This document shows, one piece after another, positions 9,284 through 17,141 of a DNA stretch of 64,000 nt. Position numbers and translations under genes: made by a program. Positions within the stretch are counted from its first letter, which is position 1. Every line of letters begins with the position of its first letter. The stretch lies in assembly GCF_031884435.1 (NCBI RefSeq), contig NZ_CP134779.1, forward strand, positions 4,154,001-4,218,000, in the 5' to 3' direction. The notes under the pieces were generated by a model. The model saw nothing but the letters and a program-made list of their open reading frames with translations, had not been told where the DNA came from and made no database searches. This DNA comes from Bosea sp. 685. Its GTDB lineage: Bacteria > Pseudomonadota > Alphaproteobacteria > Rhizobiales > Beijerinckiaceae.

Positions 9284-9466
9284 CGCATCCTCCCAGTCCC
9301 GTCTGTTCGCGGGTTGACGCCAGCCTAACTCAAATTATGAGGTACGCAACTCAGAAAATGCGTTGCATGACCGCTCGCCGAATGCTTTCGTCGGTTCTGC
9401 AACTGACTGGCCGTTCACGGCGGAACCGGGCCGAGCGGTCAGCGCCAATGCCTATCGGAGTTGATG
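9284..9466. promoter_or_regulatory. Divergent promoter region between the sugar transporter operon and the SDR gene
   Basis: The 183-base spacer separates two divergent genes and is more AT-rich around 9325-9370 than its surroundings. A GCAAC ... GTTGC inverted pair (about 9347-9367) and a CTCA-AATTA-TGAG dyad nearby could be a site for the LacI regulator. The arms are only four to five bases long, so this is a weak call. Confidence 0.35.
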
Positions 9467-10225
9467 ATGGCTGCCGTCTATCGCGATCTTGCCGGCAAGG
9501 TGGTTCTGGTCACAGGCGGCGCCTCGGGCATCGGCGCGGCGATTTCGCGCCGATTTGCCGAGCAGGGATCGACCGTGGTGCTGTTCGACATCATGCGCGA
9601 CAGCGGCGAGGCGCTGGCGCAGGAGCTGCGCGCGGCTGGATTGGCGGCGCATTTCCAATCTGTCGACCTGACCGACATCCCGGCACTGAGGGCCGGCATC
9701 GAACAGGCGCGCGCGCTGCATGGGCCGATAGACATCCTCGTGAACAATGCCGCCCATGATGAGCGACATGCGACCGAGGAGGTTACGCCGGAGTATTGGG
9801 ACGACCGGATCGCGGTCAATCTGAAGCACCAGTTCTTCGCGGCGCAGGCAGTGCTGCCGGACATGAAGGCCAACAATGGCGGCGCCATCATCAACTTCGG
9901 ATCGACCTCCTGGATGGCGGGTCAAGGCGGCATGGCCGCCTACACCGCCAGCAAATCCGGCGTGATCGGCCTCACCCGCTCGCTGGCGCGGGATTACGGC
10001 GCCTACAACATCCGCGTGAACGCCATCGCGCCTGGCTGGATCATGACCGAGCGACAGATCGAGAAATGGCTGACACCGGAAAGCGAGGCTGAGCTGATGC
10101 GGCGGCAATGTCTCAAGCGCCGGCTGACGCCGGACGAATTGGCGAAGTTCACCGTATTCCTCGCATCGGATGAAGCGTCAGCCTGCACCGCGCAGCATTA
10201 TGTCGTGGATGGCGGGTGGGTTTAG
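9467..10225 (+). CDS. Short-chain dehydrogenase/reductase (classical SDR)
   Basis: About 252 residues. It carries the nucleotide-binding TGGASGIG, the NNAA motif, the active-site serine in NFGSTSWMA, the YTASK catalytic pair (Y, K) and the PGWIMTE segment. These are the full classical SDR set, and the protein ends with the usual VVDGGWV. CGGAG precedes two adjacent ATGs; 9467 has the better spacing, 9464 is possible. Members with this sequence style often oxidise sugars (glucose, xylose, arabinose, fucose-like) to lactones. Its place divergent to a sugar ABC operon supports a sugar substrate, by inference. Confidence 0.9.
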   Translation: MAAVYRDLAGKVVLVTGGASGIGAAISRRFAEQGSTVVLFDIMRDSGEALAQELRAAGLAAHFQSVDLTDIPALRAGIEQARALHGPIDILVNNAAHDERHATEEVTPEYWDDRIAVNLKHQFFAAQAVLPDMKANNGGAIINFGSTSWMAGQGGMAAYTASKSGVIGLTRSLARDYGAYNIRVNAIAPGWIMTERQIEKWLTPESEAELMRRQCLKRRLTPDELAKFTVFLASDEASACTAQHYVVDGGWV

Positions 10226-10227
10226 CA

Positions 10228-11391
10228 TTACAGTTGCATGATTTCCCGCCCAGCCAAGGCAAGGGGCATTGCCTCGATCCCATCCTTGAGCGGATATCGC
10301 TCGACGCCGGGATAGACGACGATGCGCCGCTCGGGATCTATATCCTCACAAGCGTGATGAAAGCCTCTTTCTACTTTCGGCGCCAGGCTCCTCTTAATCT
10401 CGATCGCCCAGGGGCGCCCGCCTGGCAGTGTCAGCAAGAGGTCAATTTCAGCACCTGCTGACGTCCGATAGAAATTCGCCTGGGTCCCAGAGGGTGCGGC
10501 CGTGATCAAAGTTTCGATCACAAAGCCTTCCCAGCTGGGCCCCGCCACCGGGTGGCCAAGAACATCTTCAAGCGTCGCAAGGCCAAGCAGCGTGTGGCAA
10601 AGTCCACTGTCTCGCACATAGGCTCGTGGAGATTTCACAAGGCGTTTGCCAGAATTGGCGTGCCATGGTTCGAGCCGTCTGACGAGCAGCAGGTCGACCA
10701 TGAGATCCAGGTAACCTGCGACGGTTTTACCGTCGACACCAAGAGATCTGGCAAACTCGGCTGCGTTAAGGAGCCCCGACTGATGATGCGCCAGCATTGT
10801 CCAGAACCGCCTGAGCGTTTCCGCTGGTATCCGCGGCCCCAACTGGGGAATGTCGCGCTCAAGATAGGTCCGAATGAAATCCTGGCGCCACCTTGCGCTG
10901 GTTCTGTCGTTTGACGCGAGATAGCTGTCTGGAAATCCACCACGCACCCAGAGCCGATTGATCTGGTCAGCCTGAACCTCAAGACCGCTCAAGGGTCCCA
11001 GCTCCAAATAAGCGATGCGACCCGCGAGGCTCTCTCCCGATTGCTTCATCAGTTCGATCGAGGCTGAACCCAACAGGAGAAACCGGCCCGTCCTACGTCC
11101 AGCTCGCCGGCCACGATCGATGATGCCGCGCAGATTCTGAAACAGGTCAGGTAAGCGATGAACCTCGTCGAGAATGACGAGCTTCTCATCGTGTTGCGCG
11201 AAATATAGCTCTGGCTCCGACAGTTTCGCTCGATCGGCGTCGGATTCGAGGTCGAGGTAAATCGACGGCCACTGATCCGCGATCGCGTGAGCCAACGTGG
11301 TCTTTCCGACCTGGCGTGGTCCCAGAAGAGCCACCGCCGGATAGCTATCGATCAATTCGACCAACTCAGGAAAAATTCTGCGCGCGATCAT
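10228..11391 (-). CDS. AAA_14 / DUF4143 ATPase
   Basis: About 387 residues. The N-terminal AAA_14 domain has Walker A GPRQVGKTT (residues 24-32), Walker B KLVILDEVHR and a sensor region LLLGSAS. A C-terminal DUF4143 domain follows, with the nuclease-like tail FYRTSAGAEIDLLLTLPGGRPWAIEIKRS typical of the family. These proteins are widespread, often solitary and of unsettled function. ATG 11391 is chosen because the conserved part starts immediately; the open frame extends to 11634 without family-like sequence. A perfect 10-bp inverted repeat sits directly before this ATG. The gene converges with the SDR gene two bases away. Confidence 0.85.
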   Translation of the reverse strand: MIARRIFPELVELIDSYPAVALLGPRQVGKTTLAHAIADQWPSIYLDLESDADRAKLSEPELYFAQHDEKLVILDEVHRLPDLFQNLRGIIDRGRRAGRRTGRFLLLGSASIELMKQSGESLAGRIAYLELGPLSGLEVQADQINRLWVRGGFPDSYLASNDRTSARWRQDFIRTYLERDIPQLGPRIPAETLRRFWTMLAHHQSGLLNAAEFARSLGVDGKTVAGYLDLMVDLLLVRRLEPWHANSGKRLVKSPRAYVRDSGLCHTLLGLATLEDVLGHPVAGPSWEGFVIETLITAAPSGTQANFYRTSAGAEIDLLLTLPGGRPWAIEIKRSLAPKVERGFHHACEDIDPERRIVVYPGVERYPLKDGIEAMPLALAGREIMQL

Positions 11392-11428
11392 CCTTGCATT
11401 TATGGATACGAACTCCTGAAATGCAAGG
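11392..11428 (-). promoter_or_regulatory. Perfect 10-bp inverted repeat at the ATPase start (operator or translation-blocking hairpin)
   Basis: CCTTGCATTT (11392-11401) and AAATGCAAGG (11419-11428) are exact reverse complements 17 bases apart. On the minus-strand transcript the hairpin ends one base before the ATG. Its 3' arm holds the AAGG next to the start and its loop holds CAGGAG, the only good ribosome-binding-like sequence. It could hide the ribosome site or bind a dimeric regulator. Confidence 0.6.
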
Positions 11429-11761
11429 TTATTATGCCGCGTTGGAAATCGACCGGAGCCATGCTTTTTGCGTCGCGCAAAACCGCCTCGATGCCGTTGG
11501 GCAGGTCGTCGACGGCAATACAGCGATGGCGTGCTCCGGCGGAGAGATTGCGTTCCAATGTAAGCGCCCTTCGGTCCCACACTCCTCTCATCCATCGTGG
11601 CGTTTGGGGGGCGGTACAAAGGTGTGATCCGCACGAGCTTGATACCGGGGGACCATCCCGAGCATCATGTGTTGGCAAACGCGTACGTCAGCAAACTCCT
11701 GCGTCAGCAATGGAACACGTCTCCAGTGTCATCAGTTTCCTCGGCAAAAGAGGAGGATACG
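11429..11761. other. Intergenic stretch with no recognised gene
   Basis: About 330 bases between the ATPase start and a small plus-strand gene. Apart from the EcfG-like promoter near its right end I see no structured signal. A minus-strand frame at 11400-11678 contains a coding-looking piece (CIAVDDLPNGIEAVLRDAK) that could be a remnant, but I cannot assign it to a family. Confidence 0.4.
11712..11737 (+). promoter_or_regulatory. EcfG-type general stress promoter candidate
   Basis: GGAAC (11712-11716), 17 bases, then AGTT (11734-11737). The alphaproteobacterial EcfG consensus is GGAAC, 16-17 bases, CGTT, so one base differs. A transcription start about seven bases further would leave a short leader carrying the AGGAGG at 11751, ideal for the small gene at 11762. 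Confidence 0.5.
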
Positions 11762-11992
11762 ATGGCAAAGCAACCCGAAGCCCTGGCCACTTTCGCGGCG
11801 AGTGCGCGCAACAACAGCAGGAAACCTGACGACGTCGGGTTGGAGGCCACGCCGGCAACAGACGGCCTGAAAACCAATCCCGCACAGAAGGTCGATGCGG
11901 CGACCAAGGTGCTGCGCGAGGGCGTCCTTCACCGTGACGAAGGGGCGGACAAAGCCGTCGATAAACTGCCCGACCGGACGCGGGACCTGTGA
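11762..11992 (+). CDS. Small hydrophilic hypothetical protein, possible general-stress protein
   Basis: 76 residues, no membrane segment, no cysteine, rich in Ala, Asp, Lys and Thr. It starts MAKQPEALATFAASARNN and ends VDKLPDRTRDL, and is probably unstructured or helical. A strong AGGAGG stands five bases before the ATG and an EcfG-like promoter lies just upstream. Small polar proteins under such promoters are common in Rhizobiales stress regulons. I do not recognise a family, so function is open. Confidence 0.65.
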   Translation: MAKQPEALATFAASARNNSRKPDDVGLEATPATDGLKTNPAQKVDAATKVLREGVLHRDEGADKAVDKLPDRTRDL

Positions 11993-12150
11993 GCAGCTGA
12001 TGGCTCGGAAACGAGAAGCACATCAATGGCTTCGCGGTCGATCAATCGGCGGCGCCCTGCTACGCCGAACAGGCATTTGAGGGTGCTTCTTGACACCGCG
12101 CCGCTCGCGGCGCGGCATCTGTCACAGTGAGCGCCGAACCAGAGAGACGC

Positions 12151-13251
12151 ATGCCGGTCGAACGCGAGATCTTTGGGCATCTGCCTGATGGCACCGCCAT
12201 AGAGCGCGTCACGCTCAGGCGCGACGGCGGGCTGACGGCGCGCATCATCAGCTATGGCGCCGCTCTCCAGGCGCTGCTGGTGGCCGACAGCGCTGGGGCG
12301 ATCGACGACATCGTCCTCGGCTTTGACGCGCTCGAGCCCTATACCCGGCCGGGCTGCTATTTCGGCATGACGGTCGGGCGCTACGCCAACCGCATTGCCG
12401 GCGGCCGCTTCGTCATCGACGGGGCGCAGGTTTCGCTTGCCTGCAACAATGGCCCCAATGCGTTGCATGGCGGCATCAACGGCTTCAGCCGCAAGGCGTG
12501 GCGGATCGTCTCGGCAGAGGATGGCCCCGTTCCGTCGCTGACGCTTACCTGCCGCAGCCGCGATGGCGAGGAAGGTTATCCCGGCACGGTCGAGACCCGG
12601 TTGAGTTATAGCCTGCCAACTCCATACGAACTCCTGCTCGAGATCACCGCAACGAGCGACCGGGCGACGGTGGTCAACCTGACCAATCACAGCTTCTTCA
12701 ATCTCGACGGCACCACGGCAGGCGACATCCTCCAGCACCGGCTGCAGATCGCCGCCGATCATTTCCTTGCTGTGGACGAGACCGCGATCCCGTTGCAGGA
12801 GCCGCCGCGAGACGTCACTGGCACGCCGTTCGATTTCCGCCAGCCCCATCCGATCGGCGCCCGCATCCGGCACCCCGACGAACAATTGCGGCGTGGCCGC
12901 GGCTACGACCATAATTACTGCCTGGCTCCTGCGGATGGCTTGCCGACAGATGCCTTGCCGACGGACGACTTGCCGGCGGATGATTTGCGTTTGGCCGCTC
13001 GCGTCGAGGCGCCCCACTCCGGGCGGATCATGGAGCTCCACACCAACCAGCCCGGCCTCCAGCTCTATTCCGGCAATTTTCTCGACGGCAGCGTGGCGGG
13101 AAAGCATGGCAGGCTTCACCGCCAGGCCGACGCCTTTTGCCTGGAACCGCAGATCTGGCCCGACGCACCCAATCGCCCGGATTTCCCATCGGCCAGGCTG
13201 ACGCCGGGCATGATCTACCGACATCGCACGCTCTATCGCTTCACCGCCTGA
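12151..13251 (+). CDS. galM: Aldose 1-epimerase (mutarotase)
   Basis: About 366 residues. It shows the GalM family landmarks: YTRPGCYFGMTVGRYANRIAGG, the NNGPNALHGG motif with one catalytic histidine, VVNLTNHSFFNLDG with the second, GYDHNY, and the acid-bearing end FCLEPQIWPDAPNRPDFPS. It interconverts alpha and beta anomers of aldoses such as galactose, arabinose or glucose, feeding the 1-dehydrogenase encoded further along. ATG 12151 is used; a GTG at 12127 is possible. An unusual acidic insert LPTDALPTDDLPADDL lies before RLAARVE, made by a 15-bp tandem repeat. It opens the pentose/galactose locus. Confidence 0.92.
   Translation: MPVEREIFGHLPDGTAIERVTLRRDGGLTARIISYGAALQALLVADSAGAIDDIVLGFDALEPYTRPGCYFGMTVGRYANRIAGGRFVIDGAQVSLACNNGPNALHGGINGFSRKAWRIVSAEDGPVPSLTLTCRSRDGEEGYPGTVETRLSYSLPTPYELLLEITATSDRATVVNLTNHSFFNLDGTTAGDILQHRLQIAADHFLAVDETAIPLQEPPRDVTGTPFDFRQPHPIGARIRHPDEQLRRGRGYDHNYCLAPADGLPTDALPTDDLPADDLRLAARVEAPHSGRIMELHTNQPGLQLYSGNFLDGSVAGKHGRLHRQADAFCLEPQIWPDAPNRPDFPSARLTPGMIYRHRTLYRFTA
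12934..12989. repeat. 15-bp tandem repeat, about 3.7 copies, inside galM
   Basis: Four units begin at 12934, 12949, 12964 and 12979 with the core CTTGCCG. They encode the repeated L-P-x-D pattern, which lengthens a surface loop of the epimerase without breaking the frame. The units differ by a few bases, so the expansion is not the most recent. Confidence 0.85.
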
Positions 13252-13284
13252 AGCGGCCCCCGCATGCACCTGCCCATTAGTAAG

Positions 13285-13297
13285 ATAGTATGACTAT
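13285..13297. promoter_or_regulatory. GntR/FadR-type operator candidate upstream of the YtfQ-like gene
   Basis: ATAGTATGACTAT is a dyad with five-base arms around a three-base centre. It fits the TNGTNNNACNA core of FadR-subfamily GntR regulators exactly. It lies 80 bases before the start of the first transporter gene, and a FadR/FCD-type regulator is encoded as the fifth gene of the same run. It is probably the autoregulatory site for the operon. Confidence 0.6.
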
Positions 13298-13376
13298 TTA
13301 CAGCTTCAGGAGACCCCGGTAGAACAGGGACGCGCACGTAGAGGCGCCTCGATTGATAACGTTCCGGGAGAAGCTC

Positions 13377-14348
13377 ATGCGCCGTCTTTCATCCATGACC
13401 ACGCTGCTTGCCGCGACCATGCTGGCCGGCGGTCTCAATGCCGCCAGCGCGGCGGAACTCACCGTCGGCTTTTCACAGATCGGCTCGGAATCGGGCTGGC
13501 GCGCAGCCGAGACCTCGGTCTCCAAGAGCGAGGCCAAGAAGCGCAATATCACGCTCAAGATCGCCGATGCGCAGCAGAAGCAGGAGAACCAGATCAAGGC
13601 GATCCGCTCCTTCGTCGCGCAGGGCGTCGACGCGATCTTCCTCGCGCCCGTCGTCTCGAGCGGCTGGGATTCCGTGCTGAAGGAAGCCAAGGAAGCCAAA
13701 ATCCCCGTCATCCTGCTTGATCGCGACATCGATCCGGCGGGCAAGGAGCTTTATCTGACCGCCGTGACCTCCGACAGCGTCCATGAGGGCGAGGTCGCCG
13801 GCAAGTGGCTCGCCAAGACGGTCGGCTCCAAGCCCTGCAACGTCGTCGAGCTGCAGGGCACGGTCGGCGCCAGCGTCGCGACCAACCGCAAGAAGGGCTT
13901 CGATACGGCGATCGCATCAGCCTCCAACATCAAGGTCGTGCGCAGCCAGACCGGCGACTTCACCCGCGCCAAGGGCAAGGAAGTGATGGAGAGCTTCATC
14001 AAGGCCGAGGGTGGCGACAAGTCGATCTGCGCCGTCTATGCGCATAACGACGACATGATGGTGGGCGCGATCCAGGCCATGAAGGAAGCCGGCCTGAAGC
14101 CCGGCAAGGACGTGCTGACCGTCTCGATCGACGCGGTGCCCGACATCTTCAAGGCGATCGCGGCCGGCGAGGCCAATGCCACGGTCGAATTGACGCCAGA
14201 CATGGCAGGCCCCGCCTTCGACGCGCTGACCGCCTACAAGAGCAAGGGCACAGTGCCACCCAAGTGGATCCAGACCGAATCCAAGCTCTACACCGCCGCC
14301 GACAATCCGCAGAAGGTCTACGATTCCAAGAAAGGCCTCGGCTACTGA
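13377..14348 (+). CDS. ytfQ: Sugar ABC transporter substrate-binding protein, YtfQ-like
   Basis: 323 residues with a signal peptide (MRRLSSMTTLLAATMLAGG, cleavage near ASA-AE). The mature part starts LTVGFSQIGSESGWRAAETSV, the close signature of YtfQ (galactofuranose/galactose-binding), with QQKQENQIKAIRSFVAQGVD and a late VYAHNDDMMVGAIQAMKEAG. Peripla_BP_4 fold. GGGAG stands six bases before the ATG. It leads an operon with its own ATPase and two permeases. Given the arabinose-pathway enzymes downstream, the ligand may be L-arabinose or galactose in either ring form. Confidence 0.9.
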   Translation: MRRLSSMTTLLAATMLAGGLNAASAAELTVGFSQIGSESGWRAAETSVSKSEAKKRNITLKIADAQQKQENQIKAIRSFVAQGVDAIFLAPVVSSGWDSVLKEAKEAKIPVILLDRDIDPAGKELYLTAVTSDSVHEGEVAGKWLAKTVGSKPCNVVELQGTVGASVATNRKKGFDTAIASASNIKVVRSQTGDFTRAKGKEVMESFIKAEGGDKSICAVYAHNDDMMVGAIQAMKEAGLKPGKDVLTVSIDAVPDIFKAIAAGEANATVELTPDMAGPAFDALTAYKSKGTVPPKWIQTESKLYTAADNPQKVYDSKKGLGY

Positions 14349-14492
14349 GAGCCTGTCCCGAAACTCTACTCCGGCGGCCGTCTGACGCGGCTTTCTGCGC
14401 TTCCGGTGCTCACGGACACGAAGTCCGCTGCGCTCCGGTTCTCGAAAGCCGCGCCAGCCGACACACCGGAGCGCGTTTCAAAAACAGGCTCT
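14348..14492. repeat. 145-bp palindromic intergenic element
   Basis: AGAGCCTGT-ccc-GAAAC at the left end (14348-14364) mirrors GTTTC-aaaa-ACAGGCTCT at the right end (14475-14492). An inner pair GCGGCTTTC (14387-14395) and GAAAGCCGC (14444-14452) continues the stem. The whole can fold into a long cruciform or mRNA hairpin. It lies right after the binding-protein stop, where such structures protect the upstream message and dampen downstream expression. It looks like a dispersed extragenic palindrome. Confidence 0.8.
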
Positions 14493-14565
14493 GAGGGCCC
14501 GCGCGCGCTCCCGAGCTTGTTCCCACGGCCGCGCTACAGGCGCGGCCCGCGTGGAGATCGTGCCC

Positions 14566-16143
14566 ATGTCTTTGCCCCCGACCACGTCCTTGTCCCCGAC
14601 CGACGCCGCGCCGCCGATCGATGCCGTGCCGCTCCTGGCCGTACGCGGGCTCTCGAAGAGTTTCGCAGGGTTTCCCGCGCTCGCCGGGATCGACGTCACG
14701 CTCCGGCGTGGCGAAATCCATGCGCTGCTCGGCGAGAACGGCGCGGGCAAATCGACCTTCATCAAGGCGGTCACCGGCGTGATCGCGCGCGACGCGGGAA
14801 CCGTGGCGCTGGACGGCACCGAAATCGCCCCCCGTTCGGCGCAGGAGGCGCTGCAAGCCGGCATCGCGACCGTCTACCAGGAGGTCAGCTTGCTGCCCAA
14901 CCTCTCGGTCGCGCAAAACCTGTTCCTCGGACGCCAGCCGATGCGCTTTGGTCTCGTGCGGGAAGGCGAGATGCGCCGCCGCGCGGCGGCCCTGCTGCGT
15001 GATTTCGACCTCGATATCGATGTCGCCGCGCCATTGGGCGATTATTCGGTCGCCGTGCAGCATCTGGTGGCAATCGCGCGCGCCGTCGACATGTCGGCAC
15101 GGATCCTGATCTTGGACGAGCCGACAGCCAGCCTCGACACCCATGAGGTCGAGATCCTGTTCCGCGTCATGCGCGGTCTCGCCGGCCGGGGCCTCGGCAT
15201 CCTCTTCGTCACCCATTTCCTCGACCAGGTCTATGCGATCAGCGACCGTATCACGGTGCTGCGGAACGGCAAGCTCGTCGGCGAGCGCGAGACGGCAGCG
15301 CTGCCGCGCATGGAGCTGATCAGGATGATGCTGGGCCGCGAGCTCAGCGAGGCCACCTCGGAACATCCGGCCCAGGACGCGGCCGAAACCGCGCCCGCAG
15401 CCGGCGGCGCGATCCGGTTCGAGGGCTTCGGCAAGGCCGGCTATGTCGCGCCTTTCGACCTCGCTCTGGCGAGCGGCGAGGTCGTCGGGCTCGCCGGCCT
15501 GCTCGGCTCGGGGCGCACGGAGACGGCACGCCTGATGTTTGGGGCGGAGGCCGCCGATAGCGGGCGCCTCACCATCGACGGCCGCAGCGTGCGCCTGGCC
15601 TCGCCGCGCGACGCGATCGCACAGGGCTTCGGCTATTGCCCGGAGGAGCGCAAGACCGAAGGCATCGTCGCCGAACTCACGGTGCGCGAGAACATCGTGC
15701 TCGCCGTCCAGGCGCGACGCGGCGCGCTGCGCCCGCTCTCGCGGCGGGAGCAGGACGAGATCGCGCGGCGCTTCATCTCCATGCTCGACATCCGCCCGCC
15801 CGACCCTGAGCGCCCGATCGGGCTGCTTTCGGGCGGCAACCAGCAAAAGGCCCTGCTGGCGCGCTGGCTGGCGACGCAGCCGCGCCTTCTCATTCTCGAC
15901 GAACCGACGCGCGGCATCGATGTCGGCGCCCATGCCGAGATCATCCGCCTGATCCGGCAGCTCTGCACTGAGGGCCTCGCCCTCGTCGTGATCTCGTCCG
16001 AGCTGGAGGAGATCGTGAGCTATGCCGACCGGGTCGTCGTGATGCGCGACCGCAGGCAGATCGCCACCCTGGAGGGCGAGGCCGTCAACGTCACCGCGAT
16101 CCTGCAGGCGATCGCGGCCGATGCGCCCCCGCTCGCGGCGTAG
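14566..16143 (+). CDS. ytfR: Sugar ABC transporter ATP-binding protein, two-cassette YtfR/RbsA-like
   Basis: 525 residues with two ABC cassettes. The first has Walker A GENGAGKST and Walker B LILDEPTAS. The second has a degenerate P-loop region (GLLGSGRTETA), a complete signature LLSGGNQQKA and Walker B LLILDEPTRGIDVG. This fusion of two cassettes is normal for the RbsA/MglA/YtfR group. ATG 14566 is used; GTG 14551 is possible. It powers the permease pair encoded next, with the YtfQ-like binding protein upstream. Confidence 0.92.
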   Translation: MSLPPTTSLSPTDAAPPIDAVPLLAVRGLSKSFAGFPALAGIDVTLRRGEIHALLGENGAGKSTFIKAVTGVIARDAGTVALDGTEIAPRSAQEALQAGIATVYQEVSLLPNLSVAQNLFLGRQPMRFGLVREGEMRRRAAALLRDFDLDIDVAAPLGDYSVAVQHLVAIARAVDMSARILILDEPTASLDTHEVEILFRVMRGLAGRGLGILFVTHFLDQVYAISDRITVLRNGKLVGERETAALPRMELIRMMLGRELSEATSEHPAQDAAETAPAAGGAIRFEGFGKAGYVAPFDLALASGEVVGLAGLLGSGRTETARLMFGAEAADSGRLTIDGRSVRLASPRDAIAQGFGYCPEERKTEGIVAELTVRENIVLAVQARRGALRPLSRREQDEIARRFISMLDIRPPDPERPIGLLSGGNQQKALLARWLATQPRLLILDEPTRGIDVGAHAEIIRLIRQLCTEGLALVVISSELEEIVSYADRVVVMRDRRQIATLEGEAVNVTAILQAIAADAPPLAA

Positions 16144-16157
16144 AGGAAGCCGATCCG

Positions 16158-17141
16158 ATGCGCTTCACCCTGCCCCGCAAGGGCCTGCCGCAAATCGCAG
16201 CTTTCATCGTCGTGCTGCTGATCAATTTCGCCGTTTCGCCGCAGTTCTTCGACCTCAGGCTGCAGGATGGCCGCCTGTTCGGCAGCCTGATCGACGTGTT
16301 CAACCGCGGGGCGCCCGTGGCGCTCCTGTCGCTCGGCATGGTGCTGGTCGTGGCGACCAGGGGGATCGATCTCTCGGTCGGCGCGGTGATGGCGATTTCA
16401 GGCGCGCTCGCGGCGACGCTGGCCGACACGCAGCCGCTGCCCGTCGTCCTGCTGGCGGCGCTGGCTGCGGGGCTGCTGTGTGGGCTCTGGAACGGCATCC
16501 TCGTCGCCGTGCTGCGCATCCAGCCCATCGTCGCGACGCTGATCCTGATGGTCGCCGGCCGCGGCATCGCGCAATTGATCACCGAGGGCAGGATCGTCAC
16601 CTTCACCTCGCCCGGCCTCGCCTGGTTCGGCGGCGGTTCGATCCTGGGGCTGCCGGTCCCGGTGGTGCTGACCGCCTCGGTGCTGGCGGTGGCGGCGCTT
16701 GTCGTGCGCGGCAGCGCGCTCGGGCTGCTGATCGAGGCGACCGGCGCCAATGCCCGCGCCAGCGCGCTCGCCGGCATCGAGACGCGCATGACCACCATTG
16801 CGGTCTATGTCTGGAGCGGTTTCTGCGCGTCCCTGGCCGGGATCGTCGCCGCCGCCGATATCCTGGGCGCCGACGCCAACAATGCCGGGCTCTGGCTCGA
16901 GCTCGACGCCATCCTGGCGGTCGTGATCGCCGGCAGCTCGCTCCTGGGCGGCCGCTTCAGCCTCGCATTGGCGGTGCTGGGTGCGCTGATCATCCAGGCG
17001 ATGAACACCGGCATCCTGCTGGCCGGCTTCAGGCCCGAATTCAACCTCGTGGTGAAGGCGGTCGTCGTCCTGGTGGTGCTGCTGGCGCAATCGCCGCGCC
17101 TGTCGGGCCTCGGCGTCCTGCTGGCCCGGAGATCGGCATGA
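16158..17141 (+). CDS. ytfT: Sugar ABC transporter permease, YtfT-like
   Basis: 327 residues, eight or more membrane spans (BPD_transp_2 family). The conserved RGIDLSVGAVMAISGA segment and the loop GANARASALAGIETRM are marks of RbsC/YtfT permeases. It overlaps the second permease gene by four bases (ATGA). It forms a heterodimeric channel with that partner. Confidence 0.92.
   Translation: MRFTLPRKGLPQIAAFIVVLLINFAVSPQFFDLRLQDGRLFGSLIDVFNRGAPVALLSLGMVLVVATRGIDLSVGAVMAISGALAATLADTQPLPVVLLAALAAGLLCGLWNGILVAVLRIQPIVATLILMVAGRGIAQLITEGRIVTFTSPGLAWFGGGSILGLPVPVVLTASVLAVAALVVRGSALGLLIEATGANARASALAGIETRMTTIAVYVWSGFCASLAGIVAAADILGADANNAGLWLELDAILAVVIAGSSLLGGRFSLALAVLGALIIQAMNTGILLAGFRPEFNLVVKAVVVLVVLLAQSPRLSGLGVLLARRSA

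Noticed and set aside
11287..11829. Plus-strand frame of 180 codons over the ATPase start
   Set aside because: Overlaps the conserved ATPase N terminus and the small gene, with no coding character.
14410..15933. Minus-strand open frame of 507 codons opposite ytfR
   Set aside because: Shadow of the ABC ATPase gene; no recognisable domain.
16121..17137. Plus-strand frame that would extend the YjfF-like permease to 667 residues
   Set aside because: The extension is an out-of-frame reading of ytfT, arginine-rich and without membrane character; the true start is ATG 17138.
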